The position numbers and the translations under genes were made by a program. Below are positions 42,245-50,578 of a stretch of DNA of 64,000 bases, one piece after another. Under the pieces are notes generated by a model. It made no database searches. It was not told where the DNA came from and saw nothing but the letters and a program-made list of their open reading frames with translations. The DNA is from DASZJY01 sp036260255. Its GTDB lineage: Bacteria; Actinomycetota; Acidimicrobiia; Acidimicrobiales; AC-14. Numbering within the stretch: position 1 is the first letter of the stretch; every line of letters begins with the position of its first letter. Location: NCBI GenBank assembly GCA_036260255.1, contig DATAAF010000088.1, positions 1 to 64,000 of the forward strand, read 5' to 3'.

Positions 42245-42819
42245 GTGATGCACACGCTCGACAACACGCTCGAGGACAAGGTTGCGATTGTCTACGGAGC
42301 CGGTTCGATCGGGTCGGCGGTCGCCAAGGCCTTCGCCGCCGCCGGTGCTCGGGTGGCCATCGGACCGTGTGGCCGCCGAAGCCGCATCGACATCTGTTTC
42401 AACCTCGTCAGCCACGGCGACGTCCTTGGCACGCCGCTGATCGACATGGACGTCGAGGACTTCGTCCGGCCCATCGACTCGATCGTGCGGTCCACCTTCC
42501 TGACCTCTCAGGCGACTGCCCGCCACATGGCGCAGCGGGGTGACGGTGTGATCCTCATCTTCGGCGGTGAGGGCGAACCGATGCCGGACTACTGGCTGGG
42601 CGGGACGCTGGATGCCTTCCACGCCCAAGAGACCATGTGCCGCCAGCTCGCCTGCGAGCTCGCCTCCAAGGGGGCCCGAGTGATCACCATCGTCACGGGC
42701 GGCATCCCCGAGACGCTCGGAGCCGACGCCGATCCGTCCATCGAACAAGGGATCGTCGCTGCCACATGATCGGGAGGGCCGCCACCCTCAACACCAGTGG
42801 CGGCGCCGTCATCGACTGA
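42245..42819 (+). pseudogene. Short-chain dehydrogenase with internal deletions
   Basis: The start is a normal SDR: DKVAIVYGAGSIGSAVAKAFAAAGARVAI. It then jumps to RIDICFNLVSHGD, lacking about 40 residues that should carry the cofactor acidic loop and the next helices. The middle (VRPIDSIVRSTFLTSQATARHM, GVILIFGGEGEP) is intact. The usual catalytic YxxxK is not evident. The frame stops at 42769. In another frame, IGRAATLNTSGGAVID runs on to 42819, showing the true C-terminus after a frameshift and a second gap. A decayed gene. Confidence 0.65.
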
Positions 42820-42822
42820 CCG

Positions 42823-43926
42823 TCAGGCGGGCGGTGGCACCCCTTCGACCACCTGGATGTCGACGGCGCCCAGGACGCAGCCGTTCACCTGGACGTCAAT
42901 GGTGTGCCGTCCCGGGTGGATTCGCCGGATCGAGACGTGCTTGAACCAGTGGCGGGCGGTTACCGGCTCGGGCTGACCAGCGACCAACCGTCGCCGGGTC
43001 AGCTTGAAAACCTTGGGAGCCCGGCGGCCGTTGATGCCGACGTAGTGCACGCGGTAGTCGATGATCGCCTCGGCGTCCTGGGCGCCGTCGAGTTCGAGGG
43101 TGAAGCGAAGGACCACGTCTTCGCCGATGGCGACGACGTCTCGGTCGACCGACAGCGATCGCAACCGGATGGGCGCTTCGGGCGCCACACCGAGAAGCCG
43201 GAGCGCCTCCGCATCGCCCTGCTTGACCAGCGTGCGCAGACCGTGACGAACCACCCACGCGCCACGCTCGCCTCGGGCGAGCCAGCCTCGCGCCACCTCG
43301 ATCGCGAGGTCGCGATGATCCTTCGAGATGTCGTTCAGGTGGTTGGCCACCGAGCGGCGGACGTAGTCCGACGGGTCGTCGACGAGCCGCTCCAGCAGCT
43401 CGATGTTCGGCGTCGGGTCCGCCATCAGCTGCCGCAGCTGCGGAGCCCACGGCAGCCGGGGTCGGGTGCCCTCGGAGACCAGGCGGCGGACGTGCTCGTC
43501 CGCGGCGCTCACCCACCGGTGGAGGTGCTGGTACGTGACCTCGGGATGGCGCTCGATGAACGGGCGGATGGCTCCCTCACTCGACCATCGCGGTGTGAGT
43601 CCGGCGAGCAGGGGGAGGGCGACTGCCGGGTGCTCTATCCCGGCTCGGGCCACGAAGTGGCCGCACGGAAGCGTCATCCACCCGGTGAAGGTCGGCGAGT
43701 CGAGGGCTCGCCAGAGCACGGCCGCGGCCGTGGGGAAGTCGTCCGGAAGGGCGCCGACGAGACGATCGGCGAGGACGTGGACGCGTGCCATCAGGCTCAA
43801 CGGGTCGAGGACGCTGCCGAGGCCTCGCATGAACCGCTGGCGGGGGAACTCCGGCCAGGCGGCGGTGAGCTCGCTTGCCAGCCGTGTGGCGAGCGTGACG
43901 GAGATCTCGTCCTTGAAGTCGGCCAT
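42823..43926 (-). CDS. AlkC-type DNA glycosylase with C-terminal Ig-like domain
   Basis: 367 residues. N-terminal HEAT-like repeats of the AlkC/AlkD superfamily include TPRWSSEGAIRPFIERHPE, RPRLPWAPQLRQLMADP and DDPSDYVRRSVANHLNDISKDH. An Ig-like domain follows (from about 255: IRLRSLSVDRDVVAIGEDVVLRFTLELDG...). AlkC enzymes of this two-domain form excise 3-methyladenine/3-methylcytosine without base flipping. ATG 43926 shares its A with the stop of the sigma factor gene (TGATG), so it is the last gene of a three-gene operon. Confidence 0.8.
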   Translation of the reverse strand: MADFKDEISVTLATRLASELTAAWPEFPRQRFMRGLGSVLDPLSLMARVHVLADRLVGALPDDFPTAAAVLWRALDSPTFTGWMTLPCGHFVARAGIEHPAVALPLLAGLTPRWSSEGAIRPFIERHPEVTYQHLHRWVSAADEHVRRLVSEGTRPRLPWAPQLRQLMADPTPNIELLERLVDDPSDYVRRSVANHLNDISKDHRDLAIEVARGWLARGERGAWVVRHGLRTLVKQGDAEALRLLGVAPEAPIRLRSLSVDRDVVAIGEDVVLRFTLELDGAQDAEAIIDYRVHYVGINGRRAPKVFKLTRRRLVAGQPEPVTARHWFKHVSIRRIHPGRHTIDVQVNGCVLGAVDIQVVEGVPPPA

Positions 43927-44771
43927 CAACCGGCGGCGAGGAGCTCCGGGTACCGCTGCTGGAGGTCGTCCCAGAGCTTGGCCGGGGCGGCGAAGCGGTC
44001 GAACCGGTACAGATCACCGATGGCGACGACCTCGTCGAGCTGCTGGGCGACCGGCTCGATCCACCGCCGCACCTCCTCCCGAGGGTGCTCGGCGAGCGGG
44101 AGGTGGTCCCGCCGCAGGATGCCGGCGCTCTCGCTGGAGGCGATCTGGCGACCGCACCGGCACGGGTTGGCCGGATCGACCAGCCCGCAGCGGTTGCGGA
44201 TGATGTAGCGCAGGGTGGCCCTGGCGCGCGCGACCCGCTGCCGGAACGCCTCACGGCTGCACTCGAGGATCTCCGCGCCCTCAACGTCGGTGAGCCCGAC
44301 CACGTCCGCCAGGAGGTACGCCGCCCGCTGCGGGCGCGCGAGGCAGAGGAGCATGCCGTAGGTGCAGCTGATCCGCACCTCTTCGCACAGCAGCCGGTAC
44401 TCCGCCTCCTCCAGGGTCGTGTCGATCTCGCCCATGCCGGCGTCGAGGAAGGCGGCGAACTGCTTGGCGCCCCGGACCGACGACTCCACGGCCCGTTTGC
44501 GGGTGCGCAGCAGGCTCCGGGTGGCAACGGTGTACGCCCAGGTCGTGAACTTCGACCGCCCCTCGAACGTCCCCAGGCGCGTGACGATGCGGACGAGGAT
44601 CTCCTGGCAAGCGTCCTGGGCGTCGTCGGGGTCCCCCAGGAACCGGAGCGCCAGCCGGTACATCGGGTGCTGCAGCTCGCGCACGAGCGAAGAGAGGGCG
44701 TCGCGGTCACCGTCGGCGGCCCGGCGGGCCAGGCCGTCGACGGTCAGGTCATCCTCGCCGCTCCCGCTCAT
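43926..44771 (-). CDS. ECF sigma factor with Cys-containing C-terminal extension
   Basis: 281 residues. Region 2: LSSLVRELQHPMYRLALRFLGDPDDAQDACQEILVRIVTRL and SKFTTWAYTVATRSLLRTRKR. Region 4: RAAYLLADVVGLTDVEGAEILECSREAFRQRVARARATLR. After it come about 90 extra residues starting RCGLVDPANPCRCGRQI, with a CxC cluster that could bind zinc or sense redox. ATG at 44771 overlaps the stop of the gene before (ATGA). Coupling to an alkylation-repair enzyme suggests a stress regulon. Confidence 0.87.
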   Translation of the reverse strand: MSGSGEDDLTVDGLARRAADGDRDALSSLVRELQHPMYRLALRFLGDPDDAQDACQEILVRIVTRLGTFEGRSKFTTWAYTVATRSLLRTRKRAVESSVRGAKQFAAFLDAGMGEIDTTLEEAEYRLLCEEVRISCTYGMLLCLARPQRAAYLLADVVGLTDVEGAEILECSREAFRQRVARARATLRYIIRNRCGLVDPANPCRCGRQIASSESAGILRRDHLPLAEHPREEVRRWIEPVAQQLDEVVAIGDLYRFDRFAAPAKLWDDLQQRYPELLAAG

Positions 44772-45067
44772 CCGAGCCCTCCCACGATCTCGCCTCGCCC
44801 GACCTGTACCGCGTCCTCCAACAGCGCGTGCAACTTGTGCAGCGCGTCGAACTGGTCGGCATGCTCCATCAGGCGCTCCTCCCCGTCGGGTCGGCTCCAC
44901 CGCAGCACGTCGAGCCACGTGCCGTCGTCGAGACGGACGAGATCGGCGGCCAGCAGCTCAGGGCACAGGCACTGTGCCTCGGCGATCGCGGCCGGCCGCA
45001 GCTCGAGCAGCGGCCCCACGTTGTCCTCCGGCACCCGAGCGTGCCAAACCTGAAGGTACTCGCTCAT
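44768..45067 (-). CDS. Small protein upstream of the ECF sigma factor, possibly ABM-like
   Basis: 99 residues: YLQVWHARVPEDNVGPLLELRPAAIAEAQCLCPELLAADLVRLDDGTWLDVLRWSRPDGEERLM. This reads like the ABM fold (first strand, helix, then a Trp/Leu strand), but I cannot place it firmly. First gene of the sigma factor-AlkC operon. ATG 45067 with GGAGAGG. Confidence 0.65.
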   Translation of the reverse strand: MSEYLQVWHARVPEDNVGPLLELRPAAIAEAQCLCPELLAADLVRLDDGTWLDVLRWSRPDGEERLMEHADQFDALHKLHALLEDAVQVGRGEIVGGLG

Positions 45068-45247
45068 CGACCTCTCCTCTGTCCTCGGCGGCGCATCTCG
45101 CCGCCCGGATAGATGAGAGACATCGGGTGCCCTGACTGTGACACGGATTCCTCGCGACCGTGGGGAGCGGCGTCGGGAGCCCGAGGGCGAGCAGCAGCGC
45201 AGCGACTCGAAGTTGCCGAGGTCCGGGTGGCCGCGCCCTCGCACCTG

Positions 45248-45319
<72 letters not shown>

Positions 45320-45434
45320 GGTGAGCTGGGGAACCGACCTCCAGTCTAGGCAGGCGGATCTTTGCGCCGATCGCGCGAAGTTCCGCCCGCGGGGTTGCCC
45401 GGGACGCACGCCCTCTCGTCGTAGGATCGACGAC

Positions 45435-45818
45435 GTGTCGCGTGCCGTGAGGGTGCTGGTGGTCGACGACGACCCGGTGATCCTCGAGCTCCTGCGGATC
45501 AACTTCGAGATCGAGGGCTACGAGGTCCTCCCCGCCACCGACGGCGAGCAGGGGTTGGCAAAGGCCCGCGACGAGGAGCCCGACGTCGTCCTCTGCGACA
45601 TCATGATGCCCCGCCTCGACGGGATCGAGCTGGTCACCCGCCTTCGGGGCGACCCCCGTACCGCCCACCTCCCGGTCGTCCTCCTCTCGGCCAAGGCCCA
45701 GAAGGTCGAGGTCGACCGCGGGCTGTCGGTGGGCGCCGACGACTACGTCACCAAGCCGTTCGACCCGCTCGAGCTGCTCGACCGGGTCAACGCCGTGCTC
45801 GCCAAGTCTCGCCGGTAA
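45435..45818 (+). CDS. Receiver-only response regulator
   Basis: 127 residues consisting solely of a CheY-like receiver: RVLVVDDDPVILELL, phosphoacceptor Asp55 in LCDIMMPRLDG, LLSAK, and VTKPFDPLELLDRV. No output domain, so it signals by protein contact or phosphotransfer. No kinase is nearby. GTG 45435 lies 7 nt after TAGGAT (45422-45427), a leaderless arrangement. It is 16 nt upstream of argS and possibly cotranscribed with it. Confidence 0.9.
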   Translation: MSRAVRVLVVDDDPVILELLRINFEIEGYEVLPATDGEQGLAKARDEEPDVVLCDIMMPRLDGIELVTRLRGDPRTAHLPVVLLSAKAQKVEVDRGLSVGADDYVTKPFDPLELLDRVNAVLAKSRR

Positions 45819-45834
45819 CCGGGGCCCTCGAGCG

Positions 45835-47442
45835 ATGATCCGGGAAGCTCTCGCTGAGTCGGTGCGCGCCACCCTGGTGGCGCTCGGGGTGCAGCCCGTC
45901 CCCGAGGTCGTCCACCTGGAGCGCCCCGCCCGGCCCGAGCACGGGGACTGGTCGACCAACGTGGCCCTGGCCCTGGCCAAGGCCGCCGGGCGCAACCCCC
46001 GGGAGCTGGCGACGGCGATCTGCGACCACCTTCGGGCCACCCCGGCCCCGCACGTGGTGGCGGTGGAGGTGGCGGGGCCCGGGTTCGTCAACTTCCGGCT
46101 CGACCACGGCTGGCTCCACGACGTCCTGCGCCAAGTCGTGGGCGAGGGGGCGGACGGCTACGCACGCCACCGGATCGGCGGTGGCGAGCGGGTCAACGTC
46201 GAGTTCGTCTCCGCCAACCCCACCGGCCCGCTGCACGTCGGCACCGGTCGCTGGGCGGCCTACGGCGACTCGCTGTGCCGCCTGCTGGATCGATGCGGCT
46301 GGGACGTCCACCGGGAGTACTACGTCAACGACCGCGGCACGCAGATGACCCTCTTCGTCGAGTCGCTGGCCGCCCGCAAAGCCGGCCACGCGGTGCCCGA
46401 GGGCGGCTACCACGGCCAGTACGTCGCCGACTGGGCGGCGGAGATGCCGGACGACGCCGACGTGGCGGCGTGGGGCTACGAGCGGGTGACCCGCGACCTG
46501 GCCGACACGCTCGCCGCGCTTGGGGTCATTTTCGACACCTGGTTCAGCGAGCGGTCGCTCGTCACGTCTGGAGCCCTCGAGGCGACCCTGGCCGACCTGC
46601 GGGCGGCGGGCGCCCTGTACGACGCCGGCGGGGCCACGTGGTTCCGCGCCACCGACCACGGCGACCGCCAGGACCACGTGCTGGTCAAGTCCGACGGCGA
46701 GCCGACCTACCTCCTGTCCGACATCGCCTACCACCGGGACAAGTTCGGCCGGGGCTTCGAGCACCTCGTCGACATCTGGGGGGCCGACCACCACGGCCAC
46801 GTGGCCCGGCTCAAGGCCGGCGTCGCCGCCCTCGGCCACGACCCCGCCCACCTGGAGATCATCCTCGGCCAGCTGGTGACGCTGGAGCGCGGCGGCGAAG
46901 TCGTGCGCATGGGCCGGCGCAGCGGCGAGTTCGTGGAGCTGGCCGAGGTGCTGGACGAGGTGGGGCCGGACGTAGCCAGGCTGATCTTCCTCCTCCAGTC
47001 GGTGGACACCCGCCAGACGTTCGACCTCGACGTGGTACGCCGCCAGTCCATGGACAACCCCGTCTACTACGTGCAGTACGCCCACGCCCGCATCGCCTCG
47101 ATCGGGCGGGTGGCGGCCGAGCGGGGGATCGACCGCAACCCGCTGGCGGAGACTGACCTCTCCCTCCTCGCGCACTCCCGCGAGCTCGACCTGCTGCGCA
47201 GCCTGGCCGAGCTCCCCGACGTCGTCCTCTCGGCGTGCCTCACACGCGGCCCGCACAAGATCACGACGTGGGTGCTCGAGCTGGCCGGCCGCTTCCACGG
47301 CTTCTACCACGACTGCACGGTCCTGGGCCCCGACAACGACCCGGAGCTCACCCAGGCCCGGCTGTGGTTGGTCGAGGGCACGCGCATCGGGCTCGCCATC
47401 ACCCTGGGCCTCCTCGGGGTCAGCGCCCCGGAAGCGATGTGA
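45835..47442 (+). CDS. argS: Arginyl-tRNA synthetase
   Basis: 535 residues. Class I synthetase: NVEFVSANPTGPLHVGTGR carries the HIGH-type motif (from His134). DRGTQ, YHRDKF and IWGADHHGH follow. GEVVRMGRRSGEFV stands at the KMSKS position, which is degenerate as in most ArgRS. The C-terminal anticodon-binding helices end GLLGVSAPEAM. It charges tRNA-Arg, one of which lies nearby. Confidence 0.97.
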   Translation: MIREALAESVRATLVALGVQPVPEVVHLERPARPEHGDWSTNVALALAKAAGRNPRELATAICDHLRATPAPHVVAVEVAGPGFVNFRLDHGWLHDVLRQVVGEGADGYARHRIGGGERVNVEFVSANPTGPLHVGTGRWAAYGDSLCRLLDRCGWDVHREYYVNDRGTQMTLFVESLAARKAGHAVPEGGYHGQYVADWAAEMPDDADVAAWGYERVTRDLADTLAALGVIFDTWFSERSLVTSGALEATLADLRAAGALYDAGGATWFRATDHGDRQDHVLVKSDGEPTYLLSDIAYHRDKFGRGFEHLVDIWGADHHGHVARLKAGVAALGHDPAHLEIILGQLVTLERGGEVVRMGRRSGEFVELAEVLDEVGPDVARLIFLLQSVDTRQTFDLDVVRRQSMDNPVYYVQYAHARIASIGRVAAERGIDRNPLAETDLSLLAHSRELDLLRSLAELPDVVLSACLTRGPHKITTWVLELAGRFHGFYHDCTVLGPDNDPELTQARLWLVEGTRIGLAITLGLLGVSAPEAM

Positions 47443-47497
47443 CCGAGCAGGGCGAGCGGGGCCGCCGGCCACCAGGAGTGGATGTGAGCGACGGGCG

Positions 47498-48763
47498 GTG
47501 ACCGCGCTTCCCCCTGAGCTGCTGCCCGTCACCGCCCGGGTCGACGCCGGCGGGCGCCTGTCGGTCGGTGGGCTCGACCTCTGCGACCTGGCCGAGGAGC
47601 ACGGCACGCCGCTCTTCGTCTACGACGAGGAGCACCTGCGCGTCCGGTGCCGCGAGGCGGTGACCGCGTTCGGGCGGGGCGTCGCATATGCCAGCAAGGC
47701 CTTCCTGTGCCGGGCCATGGCCCGGCTGGCGTTCGACGAGGGCATGCACCTCGACGTGGCCACCGGAGGCGAGCTGCATGTCGCGCTGGCCGCCGGCGTG
47801 CCTCCTTCGTACCTGAAGCTGCACGGCAACAACAAGTCGCTCGAGGAGCTTCGTCGGGCCCGCCAGCTGGGGGTCCGCCTCGTCGTCGACTCTGCCAACG
47901 AGCTCGACCGCCTCGACCGCCTCCACGCCGAGGACGGCCTGGTCGCCGCGGCGATGGTGCGGGTGACACCGGGGGTGGAGGCGCACACCCACGAGTACGT
48001 GATGACCGGCCAGGTCGACTCGAAGTTCGGCTTCGGCCTGGCCAGCGGCGACGCCGCCCGGGCCGTCGAGCGCGTCGCCTCCTCGCCGGCGACGGATCTC
48101 GTCGGCATCCACGCCCACATCGGCAGCCAGATCTTCCTCGCCCGGTCGTTCGAGAAGGCGGTCGAGGTGCTGGCCGACTTCGTGCGTCCGCTCGGCGTGC
48201 CCGAGCTGTGCATGGGAGGGGGCCTCGGCGTCGCCTACGTGGAGGGGGAGGAGGCCCCCTCGATCACCGAGTGGGCGACGGTGCTGCACGACGCCTGCCG
48301 GGCGGCGGGGATCACCGCCCACGTCACCGCCGAGCCGGGACGGGCCATCGCCGCCGCCGCCGGCGTCACCCTGTACCGGGTCGGCACGGTGAAGGACATC
48401 CCCGGCGTGCGCACCTACGTCTCGGTCGACGGCGGCATGAGCGACAACCCCCGCCCGGTGCTCTACGGCAGCGGCTACGAGGCCTTCCTGCCCCGGGCGA
48501 CGACCGCGGAGCGGCCGTGGGTGGTCACCGTGGTCGGCAAGCACTGCGAGTCGGGCGACGTGGTGGTACGCGACGCCCGGCTGCCCGTCGACGTGGCTGT
48601 CGGCGACGTCGTGTGCACGCCGGTCACGGGCGCTTACGGCCACTCGATGGCGTCGAACTACAACAAGGTCCCGCGCCCGGCGGTGCTGTTCGTCAGGGAC
48701 GGTCGGGCGCGCGTGGTCGTGCGCCGGGAGACGCTCGACGACCTCCTACGGCTCGACGAGTAG
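47498..48763 (+). CDS. lysA: Diaminopimelate decarboxylase
   Basis: 421 residues. PLP-dependent: decarboxylates meso-diaminopimelate to lysine. Alanine racemase-like barrel with the PLP lysine in YASKAF (Lys67), HGNNKS, GIHAHIGSQIF, the GGGLGVAY loop and AEPGRAI, then YVSVDGGMSDNPRP, CESGD and AYGHSMASNYN. Start GTG at 47498. It overlaps the convergent gene by 18 nt at its 3' end. Confidence 0.97.
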   Translation: MTALPPELLPVTARVDAGGRLSVGGLDLCDLAEEHGTPLFVYDEEHLRVRCREAVTAFGRGVAYASKAFLCRAMARLAFDEGMHLDVATGGELHVALAAGVPPSYLKLHGNNKSLEELRRARQLGVRLVVDSANELDRLDRLHAEDGLVAAAMVRVTPGVEAHTHEYVMTGQVDSKFGFGLASGDAARAVERVASSPATDLVGIHAHIGSQIFLARSFEKAVEVLADFVRPLGVPELCMGGGLGVAYVEGEEAPSITEWATVLHDACRAAGITAHVTAEPGRAIAAAAGVTLYRVGTVKDIPGVRTYVSVDGGMSDNPRPVLYGSGYEAFLPRATTAERPWVVTVVGKHCESGDVVVRDARLPVDVAVGDVVCTPVTGAYGHSMASNYNKVPRPAVLFVRDGRARVVVRRETLDDLLRLDE

Positions 48764-49498
48764 CGGCACCTCGACCAGTCGCATGACCCGGGCGGCGTCG
48801 AGCAGGACCGAGGGGAGGACCTCCTCGAGGTGGAGGCGGGCGACGCTGATGAGATCGGCGGCCGGGAAGCGGGGCTCCCCGTCGCCGAACGAGAGGTCGA
48901 AGGGCAGGGCGCACGGATGGTCGGCGGCGTCGATTACGTCGGCACCGAGCTGGCGCACGAGGTCGACGACGACGCCGGCCGCCTCGGCCCGCGACCGGCA
49001 CGCCAGCAGCCGGCGCGTGGCGAGGTAGGCGGCCCGCAGGGCGTCGGCCGACGTCGGCGTACGAGCCGGCACGACACCCACGCTCTGGACCGCGCTGCGG
49101 TGCTCGGCCTCGAGCTCGGCGGGCGACTTGATCTCGGCCCGCACCAGCCGCCATTCCGGGAGCTCGAGGCGGCCCACGGCGTCCCGCCACCGCGACAACG
49201 CGGTGACCAGGGCCGCCTCGGGGCTGGTGGCGGGCACGACGAGCTGGACGGCGTAGCGATCGAGCGACCACAGGCCGGTCGCGCCGTGCTCGCACAGCAG
49301 CAGGAGCAGCCTCTTGAGCTGGTCGATCTCGATGACGCCGGCGCCTTCCTCGAGCTCCGCCTCCACCAGGACGACCCACTCGTCGGTCAAGGTCGGCGGC
49401 TGGCGCCCTGCGCTCGGCTCGCCGCACGGGGCGTCCGGTCCCTGCGGCGGGCCGGCGAGAGGCACCTCCCGGCCGCCCCGCTCGGCGTGCTCGGTCAT
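48746..49498 (-). CDS. Hypothetical protein in the DUF5317 operon
   Basis: 250 residues, not recognised. The N-terminal 45 residues are disordered. The core (VVLVEAELEEGAGVIEIDQLKRLLLLLCEHGATGLWSLDRYAVQLVVPA...) looks like an alpha/beta domain of about 90 residues resembling a degenerate nucleotide-cyclase-type module. The helical C-terminal part (ALRAAYLATRRLLACRSRAEAAGVVVDLVRQLGADVIDA) recalls GAF-like segments. Its ATG overlaps the DUF5317 stop (ATGA). Confidence 0.6.
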   Translation of the reverse strand: MTEHAERGGREVPLAGPPQGPDAPCGEPSAGRQPPTLTDEWVVLVEAELEEGAGVIEIDQLKRLLLLLCEHGATGLWSLDRYAVQLVVPATSPEAALVTALSRWRDAVGRLELPEWRLVRAEIKSPAELEAEHRSAVQSVGVVPARTPTSADALRAAYLATRRLLACRSRAEAAGVVVDLVRQLGADVIDAADHPCALPFDLSFGDGEPRFPAADLISVARLHLEEVLPSVLLDAARVMRLVEVPLLVEP

Positions 49499-50202
49499 GA
49501 CGCCCCTCTCGCTTCCAGGGTGACCCCGCCGCCGGCGAGGACCACGTGTGGGTCGAAGGCCTTGGCGCCGCCGTCGTCGCCCGGCGGCGCCGGTTCCCGC
49601 CACGCCCGGTCGTCGCGCCGGCGGTGTCTTGCGACGCCGGCGGCGGAGTTGCGGGGTGCCTGGACCGTCCTCGGCGACGCCATCGCCGCGGCAACGCAGA
49701 CGGCGACGCCGGCGAGCAACGCCAGGTCGCCGACGCTCACCACCGCGCCGAGGGAGCGGACGGGGATGACGTCCCCGAGCCAGTCGACCGCCGTGGTCCG
49801 GCCGTCGGGGACGTGCTTGAACAGGTGCCCTTCGGTCACGTCCTCGGCGGGGGAGAAGCCCGCCCGCTCCATGGCCGCATGAGAGACGGGCATGCCCCCG
49901 TGGGGGGCGATGGCCACGCCGTTGAGGACCCAGCCGACGGCCAGCAGGCCGACGCCCAACCGCAGGGCCCCGCAGCGGCGCCCGAGGTTGAGGACCAGCC
50001 ACGTGCCCACCAGCGCGTAGCTCACCGCGACGACCGCGAACCGGCCCGACGGAGAGACCAGCCCGGCCCCCGCCTGCATGGCGAGGGCCAGGCCTGCGAG
50101 TGCGGGCGCCCGGAGCCGCAGCTGCCCCAGGCGCCCGAGCCGCCCGCCCCGGGCGTAGCCGGCGGCCAAGCCGGCGGCTACTGCGATCGTGAAGAGCGTC
50201 AC
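49495..50202 (-). CDS. DUF5317 membrane protein
   Basis: 235 residues with about five hydrophobic segments (LFTIAVAAGLAAGYA, LAGLALAMQAGAGLV, FAVVAVSYALVGTWLVLN, LGVGLLAVGWVLNGVAIAPH, VVSVGDLALLAGVAVCVAAA). The DUF5317 hallmark reads NGVAIAPHGGMPVS, then DVIPVRS. Function unknown. GTG at 50202 overlaps the stop of a 38-residue gene. Confidence 0.8.
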   Translation of the reverse strand: MTLFTIAVAAGLAAGYARGGRLGRLGQLRLRAPALAGLALAMQAGAGLVSPSGRFAVVAVSYALVGTWLVLNLGRRCGALRLGVGLLAVGWVLNGVAIAPHGGMPVSHAAMERAGFSPAEDVTEGHLFKHVPDGRTTAVDWLGDVIPVRSLGAVVSVGDLALLAGVAVCVAAAMASPRTVQAPRNSAAGVARHRRRDDRAWREPAPPGDDGGAKAFDPHVVLAGGGVTLEARGAS

Positions 50203-50315
50203 GGCGTCGGGACGTCGATGCCCGAGGCGCTCGCGCCGCTGGCGGCCTCAACGGTCATGTTCTTCTCCCGCTCCGAAGGATGCAGAGAGACCCCGGTGGC
50301 GGCGGCCTGATTCAT
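50199..50315 (-). CDS. 38-residue peptide gene
   Basis: ATG at 50315 encodes MNQAAATGVSLHPSEREKNM, then TVEAASGASASGIDVPTP. The TGA overlaps the GTG of the DUF5317 gene. Its start codon is part of the repeated sequence CCAGGAATTGGATG, giving it an AGGA-type ribosome site. Unrecognised. Confidence 0.4.
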   Translation of the reverse strand: MNQAAATGVSLHPSEREKNMTVEAASGASASGIDVPTP

Positions 50316-50326
50316 CCAATTCCTGG
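50313..50326. repeat. Direct repeat, copy 1 (CATCCAATTCCTGG)
   Basis: Identical 14-mer to 50521-50534; with flanks, 16 of 17 bases match. On the minus strand it reads CCAGGAATTGG-ATG and supplies the start of the 38-residue gene. Confidence 0.55.
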
Positions 50327-50354
50327 AAACCTGGCGCCGTTGCCAGGTGGCCGG

Positions 50355-50459
50355 CTACAGGCCCTGGAAGTACGGAGCTCCGGCCGCGGTCCACAACGCG
50401 CTGAGGACGGCCACGGGGGCGACGGTCCGGAGGAGTCGGCGGATCGAGAGGCGCTTCAT
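50355..50459 (-). CDS. 34-residue peptide with hydrophobic N-terminus
   Basis: ATG at 50459 preceded by AAAGGAG. The peptide is a basic start (MKRLSIRRLLR), a hydrophobic stretch (TVAPVAVLSALW) and AGAPYFQGL before TAG. It looks like a signal or single-membrane-span peptide. It lies between an ECF sigma factor and DUF5317, upstream of the other small gene on the same strand. Confidence 0.45.
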   Translation of the reverse strand: MKRLSIRRLLRTVAPVAVLSALWTAAGAPYFQGL

Positions 50460-50520
50460 GCCGGTCGGTCTCCTTTGAGGTTGGCGGACGCTGATAGACA
50501 GCCACCGGTCTCCGAAAATC

Positions 50521-50534
50521 CATCCAATTCCTGG
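50521..50534. repeat. Direct repeat, copy 2, in the ECF sigma promoter region
   Basis: Same 14-mer, 32 bp upstream of the TACGCT box of the divergent ECF sigma factor gene. The copy sits where a regulator or the sigma factor itself could bind. Confidence 0.5.
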
Positions 50535-50578
50535 TAGCAGGCTCCTTGCGCCGCGAAGCGACCGGATACGCTGAGACC

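Noticed and set aside
42769..42819. TGA in the SDR gene considered as a third selenocysteine codon
   Set aside because: Downstream codons in the same frame do not continue the protein; the true C-terminus lies in another frame.
50248..50523. Long minus-strand frame beginning at the second 14-bp repeat
   Set aside because: Overlaps both better-supported micro-genes and becomes Arg/Pro/Gly-rich shadow sequence after about 20 codons.
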